From positions 1 to 11,975 of the forward strand of contig JALCSJ010000057.1 in the NCBI GenBank assembly GCA_022653215.1: 11,975 nucleotides of DNA. Direction: 5' to 3'. The position numbers were made by a program, and so were the translations under genes. Within the stretch, counting starts at the first letter, position 1; every line of letters starts with the position of its first letter. Below are positions 1-8,170 of the stretch, piece by piece. Under the pieces are notes generated by a model. That model did no database searches. It was given only the letters and a program-made list of their open reading frames with translations, and was not told where the DNA came from. Origin of the DNA: Acidaminococcaceae bacterium. GTDB taxonomy: Bacteria; Bacillota; Negativicutes; Acidaminococcales; Acidaminococcaceae.

Positions 1-327
1 CAAAGGTGCCAGTAATTGAAGATTGCGAAGGGCAAGCCTTGCTTCTTCCGAAGGAATGACCCTCACCTGATACCTGTTGTTCTTTTTTAGGCGACGGCTT
101 CTGGTTATTACCACTTCTGTCTGAATATGAAAATTATCTTTAAGCAGACGTAAGGTACGCCTGGCTAAAGCAGCATTTTCTGTGCTAAAATTTATGCCGA
201 CTTTTTTCCCTTGGAGAGAAACTGACCCGCTAATCCTTAAAAGGCCAAATAGTTCTGCCAATTCGCAGCACTTATCTTCTCCTTCGATTCTTGCCACTTC
301 GTTTTTTACATCACTGGAAAAAGACAC
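1..327 (-). CDS. whiA: WhiA sporulation/division regulator, N-terminal part (cut by window edge)
   Basis: The reading frame starts at a GTG (327-325) and runs off the left edge after 109 codons; the family is usually about 310 residues. The start MSFSSDVKNEVARIE, followed by CCELAELFGLLRISGSV (about residues 20-36), is the typical WhiA N-terminal domain, which is related to LAGLIDADG homing endonucleases. The second LAGLIDADG half and the C-terminal helix-turn-helix lie outside the window. WhiA is a DNA-binding protein needed for sporulation septation in Streptomyces and connected with cell division and nucleoid organisation in Bacillus. The GTG lies only two bases after the yvcK stop. A GGGAG ribosome site (338-342, inside the yvcK end) sits 10 bases upstream, so translation is probably coupled. 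It is the third gene of the rapZ operon. Identification is firm; function in this organism is taken from homologues. Confidence 0.93.
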   Translation of the reverse strand, partial: MSFSSDVKNEVARIEGEDKCCELAELFGLLRISGSVSLQGKKVGINFSTENAALARRTLRLLKDNFHIQTEVVITRSRRLKKNNRYQVRVIPSEEARLALRNLQLLAPL

Positions 328-329
328 GG

Positions 330-1703
330 CTATTTATCTCCCTGGTCAAGTTTTTGCAAATCTTTAATAGTCTGTCTGGCAAAGAAATAATCAAAGTAGC
401 GAATACCTTTACCAAACAAGCGCAGTCGATAAATCAAAGTAATAATAGTTTGTGCCAGTTTTATGGGATTGTGCCGAACCAGGTCGGAATCATTCAATAG
501 TCTGGCAGGAACTGCATCAATACCCAGCTTTTCGATTTTAGCAATATCCGGTGTAACAGGAATAGCTCCCTTTTTATTGTATTCAGTTAACTGTTGAGCA
601 GAAGCTTTCTGCTCATTAACAATTACATAGTCCAAGCACTGAGTACCTAAATGTTCAATAATAGTCTGAACATGTTCATAGGCTCCAAAACCATCTGTTT
701 CACCAGGCTGCGTCATAACATTACAAACATAAATTTTTACTGCTTTGGATTTAATCACAGCTTCTTTAATGCCTGGCACAATAAGACTGGCCAGGACACT
801 GGTGTATAAACTGCCGGGTCCCAAGATAATAGCATCAGCTTTCATTATGGCATCTATGGCATGCTGAGAAGCCCGTGGGTTTTCCGGCTTGGTCTTTAAT
901 TTTTTGATTTTCAGCGGTGAAGCTGTAATAGCAGATTCTCCCACTACTATGCTGCCATCACTCATTTCCGCCTGTAATTGAATATTATCAGTGGAAGAAG
1001 GCCAGACATGACCACGTACTTTAAGAATAGAACTCATGGCAGCTAAACCATCTTCCATACTGCCCTCTACTTCACTCATGGCAGCAATAAACAGATTCCC
1101 CAGATTATGGCCTTCTAATGCGCTATGCTCACTGAATCTGTATTGCAAAACTTTTTCCATCAAAGGTTCTGTATCAGCTAAAGCAATCATACAGTTACGC
1201 ATATCTCCGGGAGGAATAATGCCAAGTTCTTTCCGCAATTTACCGGAAGAACCTCCATCGTCACAGGCCGTAACTACAGCCGTGCAATTACCGGTAATAT
1301 GTTTTAAACCTCGCAGTAAAACCGAAAGTCCTGTGCCACCGCCAATTACTACTACAGATGGCCCTCTGTTTAACTTGCTCTGGGTGAAAAGCAATTCCCG
1401 TAAGGTTTCTTTTTCACCTGGCATGACTGATTTCATAATTGTTTTTGTAATTCTTTTGGTGCCGTAAATCATGGCACAAATCCCCAAGACTATATCTATT
1501 ATGCCCATTATAGTCATGGAAGCCTGGTAGTTTTCGCCACCGGTAGATTTCATAAAATTAAAAACTGTTGCTTCTATAAAACCAACGAACTGGTAATTAA
1601 AAATAAGGGTAATACCCAAAGAAAAAAGTATAACACCCAAGGCGAATGTCAAAAGCCATCTTTTTAAATTCAGTCCGGGATACAACCATGTAACCCACTT
1701 CAT
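330..1703 (-). CDS. yvcK: YvcK/GlmR gluconeogenesis factor, CofD-like fold, with two N-terminal membrane segments
   Basis: This 457-residue protein has a C-terminal CofD-like (2-phospholactate transferase fold) domain from about residue 114. Key motifs are GGGTG (121-125), DDGGSSG (148-154), GDMRN (166-170), HNLGNL (199-204), GPGSLYTS (295-302) and NVMTQPGETDGF (328-339). In Bacillus subtilis, GlmR/YvcK binds UDP-GlcNAc and stimulates GlmS, steering carbon into cell-wall precursors during growth on gluconeogenic carbon sources. The B. subtilis protein is about 317 residues. Here about 110 extra N-terminal residues carry two hydrophobic stretches (about 15-37 and 62-80), which predict a membrane hairpin with the catalytic-like domain in the cytoplasm. 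A tail of about 30 residues follows the core. The ATG is preceded by a GGTGG-type ribosome site (around 1708-1713), 15 bases after the rapZ stop. Family assignment is certain; the regulatory role and membrane location are inferred. Confidence 0.95.
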   Translation of the reverse strand: MKWVTWLYPGLNLKRWLLTFALGVILFSLGITLIFNYQFVGFIEATVFNFMKSTGGENYQASMTIMGIIDIVLGICAMIYGTKRITKTIMKSVMPGEKETLRELLFTQSKLNRGPSVVVIGGGTGLSVLLRGLKHITGNCTAVVTACDDGGSSGKLRKELGIIPPGDMRNCMIALADTEPLMEKVLQYRFSEHSALEGHNLGNLFIAAMSEVEGSMEDGLAAMSSILKVRGHVWPSSTDNIQLQAEMSDGSIVVGESAITASPLKIKKLKTKPENPRASQHAIDAIMKADAIILGPGSLYTSVLASLIVPGIKEAVIKSKAVKIYVCNVMTQPGETDGFGAYEHVQTIIEHLGTQCLDYVIVNEQKASAQQLTEYNKKGAIPVTPDIAKIEKLGIDAVPARLLNDSDLVRHNPIKLAQTIITLIYRLRLFGKGIRYFDYFFARQTIKDLQKLDQGDK

Positions 1704-1718
1704 ATGACCACCACGATC

Positions 1719-2579
1719 TTATTTAAGTAACAAATCTCTGTGCAGAACCTGAACACTGTAGCCAGCCTGCTGAATAAAGTTTTTCAGCAAATTAGCCACA
1801 TAAACAGACCGATGTTTGCCACCGGTACAGCCTACACCAATCACAAACTGGCTCTTGCCTTCTTTCACATACTGAGGAAGGAGGAAACCAATTAAATCAA
1901 TAAGTTTCTTTTCATATTCTTTAGTTACCGGTTTTTCTTCAATATAATCTATAACCGGTTTATCATTGCCGCATAAAGACTTCAGTTCAGGAACATAAAA
2001 AGGATTCGGCAAAAAACGCACATCTAAAACCATATCGCAGTCAATAGGCATACCATATTTAAAACCGAAAGATTTAACTACCACATTCATAGGTGGCAGT
2101 GAGCCTTCTTTGCCATATTTAGCAATAAGGAGCTTGCGTAAAGCCGCTGTCGACAAATCTGTCGTGTCTATAACGGTAGTTGCTCTGGCTCTTACCTTTT
2201 TCAAGATATCTCTTTCTTTGGCAATATCGGCACTAAGACCTCTTTTACCTCCCAGGGGATGTCTGCGCCTGGTTTCTTTATAGCGTTTAATCAGAGTTTC
2301 ATCGGAAGCATTAAGGAATACTAATTCAAATGGTATGCTGCTATGCTGCAAACTATCCAGAGTACCATTTAATTCCTCAAAAAACTTACCACCTCTGATA
2401 TCTACAACCAAAGCAATTTGTGAATTTTTGCTTTGGTTCTGCATGCAAAGTTCAATAAATTTAGGTATAAATGTGGGAGGCAAATTATCTACGCAAAAAT
2501 AATCCAGATCTTCCAAAGTCCTTATGACCTGTGTTTTTCCTGCACCGGACATGCCGGTAATAATCAAAAACTTGTTCAT
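1719..2579 (-). CDS. rapZ: RapZ/YvcJ nucleotide-binding protein
   Basis: This 286-residue protein matches the normal family length. The N-terminal P-loop domain has a Walker A GMSGAGKT (residues 9-16), a Walker B-like strand ALVVDIRGG (56-64) and RRRHPL (104-109). The C-terminal domain holds SFGFKYG (170-176), DVRFLPNP (186-193) and GCTGGKHRSV (250-259), all hallmark RapZ segments. In E. coli, RapZ is an RNA-binding adaptor that sends the sRNA GlmZ to RNase E and so controls GlmS. B. subtilis YvcJ hydrolyses nucleotides and its partner is unclear. The neighbour yvcK/glmR suggests the same amino-sugar theme. The C-terminus ends HRDLLLK and lacks the short run of basic residues that closes E. 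coli RapZ. It is the first gene of its operon: promoter at 2621-2649, ribosome site GGTGGAGG ending 12 bases before the ATG. That spacing is rather long, but no better start is visible. Confidence 0.96.
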   Translation of the reverse strand: MNKFLIITGMSGAGKTQVIRTLEDLDYFCVDNLPPTFIPKFIELCMQNQSKNSQIALVVDIRGGKFFEELNGTLDSLQHSSIPFELVFLNASDETLIKRYKETRRRHPLGGKRGLSADIAKERDILKKVRARATTVIDTTDLSTAALRKLLIAKYGKEGSLPPMNVVVKSFGFKYGMPIDCDMVLDVRFLPNPFYVPELKSLCGNDKPVIDYIEEKPVTKEYEKKLIDLIGFLLPQYVKEGKSQFVIGVGCTGGKHRSVYVANLLKNFIQQAGYSVQVLHRDLLLK

Positions 2580-2606
2580 TTGGCTGTTTCGCCTCCACCT
2601 TTATAG

Positions 2607-2619
2607 ATTATTATTATTA
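2607..2619. repeat. ATT/TAA trinucleotide microsatellite at the rapZ transcription start
   Basis: The plus strand reads attattattatta, a little over four copies of a 3-base unit; the transcribed strand reads TAATAATAATAAT. It begins just downstream of the rapZ -10 box and covers the expected transcription start at about 2614. Such short runs can vary in length or cause transcript slippage, but at four copies this may simply reflect AT-rich leader DNA. Confidence 0.6.
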
Positions 2620-2620
2620 C

Positions 2621-2649
2621 ATTATACTATTTATTGTTATTCATGTAAA
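2621..2649 (-). promoter_or_regulatory. Sigma-A promoter of the rapZ-yvcK-whiA operon
   Basis: On the minus strand a TTTACA -35 box (2649-2644) is followed by exactly 17 bases and a perfect TATAAT -10 box (2626-2621). This is one mismatch from the full consensus with ideal spacing. Transcription should start near 2614, giving a leader of about 35 bases that contains the GGTGGAGG ribosome site (2592-2599) of rapZ. The promoter lies in the only sizeable gap (2580-2694) on the minus strand. I see no convincing terminator hairpin with a T-run after the phosphatase gene, so read-through from the uvr operon may add to expression. Confidence 0.85.
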
Positions 2650-2694
2650 GAAATGTGAAATTATCCGCCAATTCTTGCTATATGTCTTTTTAGC

Positions 2695-3510
2695 TTATAC
2701 TTCCGGCACTTCTACCTGTTGGGTTATAACTTGATTAATGATCATAGCCACACCGTCATGTTCATTGTCAGCGGTAATAACTTTTACCTTGTTTTTTACT
2801 TCATCAGCAGCATTGCCCATGGCAACCCCTACTCCGGCATTTTCCAGCATATTAACATCATTGTCCGAATCACCTACGCACATAATTTCCGGTTGGGAAA
2901 TGCCTAATTTCTTACCTAGTTTCTCGATGGCACGCCATTTCGTAATACCGGGCTCCATAACCTCAATGAAATTTTCAGCTGAACTGGTAAGAACCACTTT
3001 GCCGGGAAAAAGCTTTTCAATCTCTGTTTTAACTTCATAAAATTTAGAAGATACCACCAACAGTTTATGAGGAGCATCCGGCAAATTCAGCATGGCATCA
3101 CCTTTTACTTCATAGGGTACTCCTTCTAGGCTGGAATAGGCACGAACCTCAGGACAATCTTTATAGGTCCAGAGAGTATCATGAATATAGGTCTGGACAT
3201 ATATTCCCTGTTGATGACAATAATTAATGACACCCTTTGCTGTATCCCTGTTCAAAGGCCAGTCACCCAGAACCTTTTCGCTGACAGATTCCTGAATTCT
3301 GGCTCCATTGTAAACAACTAAAGGAATATCCAGCTGCAAATCATTGGCATAATGCTTGGCCGCCCTAAACATACGACCGGTAGCAAAAGTTACAATTATG
3401 CCTGCTTTTTGTGCTGCTCTCACAGCCGCTGCATTTCCTGCAGAAATTTTTTTCTTGTTATCAAGTAAAGTTCCATCCATGTCTAAAGCAATTAATTTAA
3501 TCTGATTCAT
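2695..3510 (-). CDS. HAD superfamily Cof-type phosphatase (subfamily IIB)
   Basis: This 271-residue protein carries all four HAD motifs. Motif I is DMDGT (residues 10-14, D10 nucleophile and D12 acid/base), motif II is TFATGR (41-46), the motif III lysine is K191 in GITKW, and motif IV is GDSDND (213-218). The region from about 85 to 185, between motifs II and III, is the C2-type cap typical of Cof/YidA-like phosphatases. These are soluble Mg-dependent enzymes acting on sugar phosphates, flavin or pyridoxal phosphates and nucleotides, often with broad specificity, so the substrate cannot be named. A GGGAG ribosome site (3517-3521) lies six bases before the ATG. The gene starts 14 bases after the uvrC stop and is probably the last gene of the uvrBAC transcript. 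Class is certain; physiological role is unknown. Confidence 0.92.
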   Translation of the reverse strand: MNQIKLIALDMDGTLLDNKKKISAGNAAAVRAAQKAGIIVTFATGRMFRAAKHYANDLQLDIPLVVYNGARIQESVSEKVLGDWPLNRDTAKGVINYCHQQGIYVQTYIHDTLWTYKDCPEVRAYSSLEGVPYEVKGDAMLNLPDAPHKLLVVSSKFYEVKTEIEKLFPGKVVLTSSAENFIEVMEPGITKWRAIEKLGKKLGISQPEIMCVGDSDNDVNMLENAGVGVAMGNAADEVKNKVKVITADNEHDGVAMIINQVITQQVEVPEV

Positions 3511-3524
3511 TATTTTCTCCCGGC

Positions 3525-5354
3525 TTATTTTTTTAGTTGTTCCTGTTTAGTCATAACATCACTATGGAAAAATGTAAAGAGTTCCTGGGCAATTGTTTTG
3601 GGTATTTCCTGAATAGCAGCAATATCTTCTACTGTAGCGGCTCTCATAGCGTCCAAAGACCCGAACCGTTTCCACAAAGCTTCCCGGCGCTTGGGGCCTA
3701 CACCTTCTAAATGGTCCAAAATGGAAACCAGATTCCGTTTGCCCCGTAATTTTCTATGATAGGTAATTGCGAATCTGTGAGCTTCATCACGGATTCGCTG
3801 AATAAGATGGAGAGCAGGTGAAGTTTTGTCCAATACTATAGGTGTATGCTCTCCTTCCCGGAATATTTCTTCTTCTCGTTTAGCCAAACCTATAACGGGA
3901 AGTTCTGCTAAACCCAACCCTCTGATAACTTCCAGTGCGGAACTTAATTGTCCTTTACCACCATCAATAATTACCAGGTTAGGTAAGTCTTCAGCATCTT
4001 TATAGCGTCTATATACAACTTCCTGCATAGATTTAAAATCATCAGGTTTTCCTTCGGCCGATTTGATTTTATATCGCCTGTAATCTTTTTTGCTGATAGC
4101 TCCATCTCTAAAAACCACCATGGAAGCAACCGTTTCTTTGCCTTGGGTGTGGGAAATATCAAAGCAGTCCATTCTTGCCAGTGGCTTCGTCAAACCAATA
4201 GCCTTTTGCAGATCTTCTGCTGCATCCAGGTTGGATTCTGTAGCCAGCCTGCCTTTACGCAGCCTCTCTTTTAAGAATTTATCTGCATTGGTTTCTACCA
4301 TTTTAACTAAATCGTGCTTTAAGCCTCGCTGAGGAAATTCCAAAGTGACTTTTTTCTCGTTTTTCGTCATTAGCCAATTAATCAAAAGAGTCTGAACATC
4401 AGAAGAAAGTTCTATATTTAAAAGAATTTCCTTAGGTGCAAAACGTTGGTCACCATAATATTCTTTTAAGAATTCTTCCATGATATCTTCTGCAGGAGAA
4501 CCTTTTTCCTGATCCAGGAAATAACTGTCCCTCCCAAGAATTTTTCCGGAACGGACAAAAAACACCTGAACGCATACCCCTGTATCGTCCATGGCCAAAC
4601 CTATAACGTCTTTGTCCCCGGTTTCCGTAGTAGCATTTTGTTTCTCGTGAAGAGTATCCAGACTGAGTAATGCATCCCGATAACGGGCTGCCTGTTCATA
4701 GGCCATGGTATCCGAGGCCTGCTGCATTTTTTCTTTTAAATCTTTTTCCAGCTGGCTGATTTTACCATCCATTAAAAGCATGACCTGAGTAATCATCTTA
4801 CCATATTCTTCTTGGGAAACCTTACCGGCACAAGGCGCCAGACAGCGTTTCATATGATATTGCAGACAAGGTCTTGGTGCATTCATATTCCGGCAATGCC
4901 TTAAAGGAAACATGGTCCTGATTAATTTTATGTTTTCATGAAGAGCCCCGGCATCAGCGTAGGGACCATAATATTTTGCTCCATCGTGCAGGACTTTACG
5001 TGTTACAAAAATGCGAGGAAAATCCTCTTGGGTTGTGATTTTTAAATATGGATAAGTTTTATCGTCTTTTAAACTAATGTTATAGCGAGGCCGATATTTT
5101 TTAATCAAGTTGCATTCCAAAATCAATGCTTCCATTTCATTGGCCGTAACAATAGTTTCTATTTCCTGAACATGAGCAACTAAGGCCTGAACTTTGGGGG
5201 ATTGTTTATTAGATGGGCGAAAATAACTCCGCACCCGATTTTTTAAAATTATGGCTTTTCCCACATAAATAACTTTCCCGGTAATGTCGTGCATAATATA
5301 CACCCCGGGAGCATTAGGTAATACTGCTAAAGTTTGGGCGATAGAATCATTCAT
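3525..5354 (-). CDS. uvrC: Excinuclease ABC subunit C
   Basis: UvrC makes both incisions around a lesion after UvrA and UvrB have located it. The 609-residue protein is of normal length. The N-terminal GIY-YIG nuclease (about 15-95) shows GVY (17-19), YVG (30-32), R40 and E77, for the 3' cut. Four cysteines (C154, C163, C171, C175) match the [4Fe-4S] cluster ligands reported for UvrC. A UVR motif at about 198-228 binds the matching UvrB tail. The RNase H-like nuclease for the 5' cut shows FDISH (D399), DGGKGQL (D464) and the DEAHRFAI histidine H526. Tandem helix-hairpin-helix motifs (about 545-597) bind DNA. Its ATG overlaps the uvrA TGA by four bases (ATGA), implying translational coupling. 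No residue expected for activity is missing. Confidence 0.98.
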   Translation of the reverse strand: MNDSIAQTLAVLPNAPGVYIMHDITGKVIYVGKAIILKNRVRSYFRPSNKQSPKVQALVAHVQEIETIVTANEMEALILECNLIKKYRPRYNISLKDDKTYPYLKITTQEDFPRIFVTRKVLHDGAKYYGPYADAGALHENIKLIRTMFPLRHCRNMNAPRPCLQYHMKRCLAPCAGKVSQEEYGKMITQVMLLMDGKISQLEKDLKEKMQQASDTMAYEQAARYRDALLSLDTLHEKQNATTETGDKDVIGLAMDDTGVCVQVFFVRSGKILGRDSYFLDQEKGSPAEDIMEEFLKEYYGDQRFAPKEILLNIELSSDVQTLLINWLMTKNEKKVTLEFPQRGLKHDLVKMVETNADKFLKERLRKGRLATESNLDAAEDLQKAIGLTKPLARMDCFDISHTQGKETVASMVVFRDGAISKKDYRRYKIKSAEGKPDDFKSMQEVVYRRYKDAEDLPNLVIIDGGKGQLSSALEVIRGLGLAELPVIGLAKREEEIFREGEHTPIVLDKTSPALHLIQRIRDEAHRFAITYHRKLRGKRNLVSILDHLEGVGPKRREALWKRFGSLDAMRAATVEDIAAIQEIPKTIAQELFTFFHSDVMTKQEQLKK

Positions 5355-8170
5355 TTTAAAACCTTCTTTAAATATTGTCCCGTATAGGACTTTTTCACTT
5401 TGGCAACTGCTTCGGGAGTTCCTTGGGCTACTATAGTGCCCCCTTTGTCTCCGCCTTCAGGGCCCAAATCGATTAAATAATCTGCTGTTTTAATTACATC
5501 AAGATTATGTTCAATTACTACTACCGTATTTCCGGCATCTACCAGCCGCTCCAGCACTTGGAGAAGCTTAGCTACGTCATCAACATGCAGTCCGGTAGTT
5601 GGTTCATCCAAAATATACAAAGTACTTCCGGTTCCCACTTTGGCCAATTCCGTAGCCAGTTTTACCCGCTGAGCTTCACCACCTGACAATGTAGTAGCTG
5701 CCTGACCCAAATGTATATAACCCAGCCCCACGTCTTCCAGGACCTGGAGCTTACGCAATATTCTCTGCTGATTTTTAAAATAGGCACAGGACTCTGTTAC
5801 TGTCATGTTCAAAACATCGGAAATATTTTTTCCTTTATAATGGACTTCCAGAGTTTCCCGGTTGTAACGGGCCCCTTTACAAACTTCGCAGGGAACGTAA
5901 ACATCCGGCAGAAAATTCATCTCTATTTTGTTGACACCATCCCCGCTGCAGGCTTCGCAACGTCCACCCTTGACATTAAAGCTGAAACGCCCGGGTTTAT
6001 ATCCTCTGACTTTAGCTTCATTGGTAGAAGCAAACAGTGTTCTGATAGGATCAAATACTCCTGTGTAGGTGGCAGGATTGGACCGAGGTGTCCTGCCAAT
6101 AGGAGATTGGTCAATATTAATAACTTTGTCAATATTGTTAATGCCCAATATTTTATCATGTTCTGCCGGTCTCAGTCGTGCTCCATGGAGCTGCTGAGCC
6201 AAGGCTTGATAAAGAATATCATTTACCAGAGTACTCTTACCACTGCCGCTGACACCGGTAACAACAGTAAATACACCTAAGGGGAATTTAACGTCTATGT
6301 CTTTTAAATTATTTGCTCGGGCCCCTTTTACGGTAATAAATTTACCATTGCCTTTTCTTCTTTCTTGGGGAATTGGTATGAATTTTTTGCCGCTTAAATA
6401 CTGCCCTGTAATAGACTCCGGCACCTTTTCAATTTCTGCGGCAGTACCCTGAGCTACTACATAGCCGCCTTTTTCTCCGGCCCCCGGGCCAATATCAATA
6501 ATCTGGTCCGCAGCCAGCATAGTGTCCTCATCATGCTCTACCACCAATACTGTATTGCCCATATCTCGTAAATTTTTCAAAGTAGCCAACAGCTTGTCAT
6601 TATCTCTCTGATGCAAACCAATACTTGGTTCATCCAAAATATACAAAACTCCTACCAAACCGGAACCGATCTGCGTGGCCAGTCTGATACGCTGAGCTTC
6701 GCCGCCGGATAAGGTTCCTGCTCTTCTGTCCAAGGTCAGATAGTTTAAACCTACGTTATCCAGAAAATGCAATCTAGCCAGAATTTCTTTTAATATTTGC
6801 TTGGCGATAAAGGCCTGACGTTTAGTCAGTTGCAAAGTTTCGAAAAATTTAATAGCATTCTGAACAGTATAAGCTGTTACCTGCTGAATGTTTTTATCAC
6901 CTACGGTAATAGCCAGAACTTCCGGTTTCAGCCGTGCCCCGTGACAGGTAGGACAAGGAATAGAGGTCATAAAGCTTTCATAGTCCAACCGTTGAGCTTC
7001 GCTCATTGCCTCTTTGTGCCGTCTTTGCAAAAGAGGAATTATCCCTTCAAAAGCCGTAGTATGTTCCCTGTTTTCTCCCATAAGATTCTCATAGTAAAAG
7101 CTAAAAGTTTCATCTTCAATACCGTAAAGAAGTTCCGTCTGAATTTTCTTAGGAATATCTTTCCAGCAATTGTTCAGGCTTAGTCCCCTGGATGCCAGCA
7201 CTGCCCCGAACTGTTTAAGAAAATAGGATTTAGGATTGGAGCTTACTGCCGCAATTGCACCCTCTGCAAAACTTTTTTTCTTGTCAGGAATGACTAAATC
7301 CAAATCAAATTCCATATGCATGCCCAATCCCATGCAGTCAGGACAAGCTCCGTAAGGAGCATTAAAAGAAAATAGTCTTGGCTCAATTTCCGGCAAACTG
7401 ATACCGCACTCACTGCAGGCAAAATGTTCGCTGAAAACCGTACTGGGTCCATCGATTTGTTCTATTTCCACAATACCGTCAGACAAAGCTAAAGCCGTAG
7501 TCAGAGAATCGTTCAATCTCTGTCCCAGGTCGGGACGGGCTACCAGACGATCTACAACAACAGAAATATAATGCTTTTTCTTTTTATCCAAAACTATTTC
7601 TTCATCTAAGGTATAAATCTTGCCGTCTATTTTAACTCTGACATAGCCGGCCTTTTTGGCATTGTCCAAAACACTTTTGTGCTCACCTTTACGGCCCCAG
7701 ATCAAAGGAGCCAAAATCATGAACTTTGTACCTTCCGGCAAAGCCAGCACTTTATCGGCAATCTGTTCCACAGATTGTTTTTCAATTACTTTCCCGCACT
7801 TAGGACAATGAGGAATACCTATTCTGGCAAAAAGCAATCTGAGATAATCATAAATTTCTGTGACGGTACCTACTGTAGAACGAGGATTCCGGCTGGTGGT
7901 TTTTTGGTCAATGGAAATAGCCGGACTCAGTCCTTCAATATAGTCCACATCAGGTTTATCCATTTGTCCCAAGAACTGTCTGGCGTAAGATGATAAAGAT
8001 TCTACATAGCGCCTTTGTCCTTCGGCATAAATTGTATCAAAAGCCAGAGAAGATTTTCCTGACCCTGATAGTCCGGTAATAACTACCAGTTTATTTCTGG
8101 GAATTTCCAGTGAAATGTTTTTTAAATTGTGCTGTCTGGCACCTTTAATTATTAATTTATCTTCTGTCAT
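5351..8170 (-). CDS. uvrA: Excinuclease ABC subunit A
   Basis: UvrA is the dimeric damage-sensing ATPase that loads UvrB on DNA. The 939-residue protein has two ABC modules: Walker A GLSGSGKS (33-40) and GVSGSGKST (639-647), signatures LSGGEAQR (487-494 and 828-835), and Walker B ILDEP (511-515 and 853-857). Three zinc sites are complete, judged by cysteine pairs: C122/C125 with C406/C409, C252/C255 with C276/C279, and C738/C741 with C761/C764. The segment between about 130 and 245 corresponds to the UvrB-binding domain, and about 287-398 to the DNA-contacting insertion domain. It overlaps uvrB upstream and uvrC downstream by four bases each (ATGA), so the three subunits are translated as a coupled block. 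No drug-resistance UvrA paralogue features are apparent; length and zinc modules fit the repair protein. Confidence 0.98.
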   Translation of the reverse strand: MTEDKLIIKGARQHNLKNISLEIPRNKLVVITGLSGSGKSSLAFDTIYAEGQRRYVESLSSYARQFLGQMDKPDVDYIEGLSPAISIDQKTTSRNPRSTVGTVTEIYDYLRLLFARIGIPHCPKCGKVIEKQSVEQIADKVLALPEGTKFMILAPLIWGRKGEHKSVLDNAKKAGYVRVKIDGKIYTLDEEIVLDKKKKHYISVVVDRLVARPDLGQRLNDSLTTALALSDGIVEIEQIDGPSTVFSEHFACSECGISLPEIEPRLFSFNAPYGACPDCMGLGMHMEFDLDLVIPDKKKSFAEGAIAAVSSNPKSYFLKQFGAVLASRGLSLNNCWKDIPKKIQTELLYGIEDETFSFYYENLMGENREHTTAFEGIIPLLQRRHKEAMSEAQRLDYESFMTSIPCPTCHGARLKPEVLAITVGDKNIQQVTAYTVQNAIKFFETLQLTKRQAFIAKQILKEILARLHFLDNVGLNYLTLDRRAGTLSGGEAQRIRLATQIGSGLVGVLYILDEPSIGLHQRDNDKLLATLKNLRDMGNTVLVVEHDEDTMLAADQIIDIGPGAGEKGGYVVAQGTAAEIEKVPESITGQYLSGKKFIPIPQERRKGNGKFITVKGARANNLKDIDVKFPLGVFTVVTGVSGSGKSTLVNDILYQALAQQLHGARLRPAEHDKILGINNIDKVINIDQSPIGRTPRSNPATYTGVFDPIRTLFASTNEAKVRGYKPGRFSFNVKGGRCEACSGDGVNKIEMNFLPDVYVPCEVCKGARYNRETLEVHYKGKNISDVLNMTVTESCAYFKNQQRILRKLQVLEDVGLGYIHLGQAATTLSGGEAQRVKLATELAKVGTGSTLYILDEPTTGLHVDDVAKLLQVLERLVDAGNTVVVIEHNLDVIKTADYLIDLGPEGGDKGGTIVAQGTPEAVAKVKKSYTGQYLKKVLK

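Noticed and set aside
182..367. Plus-strand open frame across the yvcK-whiA junction
   Set aside because: It is antisense to the conserved N-terminus of WhiA and the end of YvcK and has no features of its own.
1036..1467. 143-codon plus-strand open frame antisense to yvcK
   Set aside because: It overlaps the conserved CofD-like core on the other strand, and no promoter, ribosome site or family similarity is visible.
2660..2694. Possible terminator between the phosphatase gene and rapZ
   Set aside because: Only short imperfect pairings (such as GCTA with TAGC) can be drawn and no T-run follows them.
5711..6280. 189-codon plus-strand open frame antisense to uvrA
   Set aside because: It lies wholly within the well-conserved uvrA coding sequence, has no ribosome site or recognisable domain, and its composition is that of a reverse-frame shadow.
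5351..8170. uvrA considered as a drug-resistance-type (DrrC-like) paralogue
   Set aside because: All three zinc cysteine sets, the UvrB-binding region and full length are present, and it is embedded in an operon with uvrB and uvrC.
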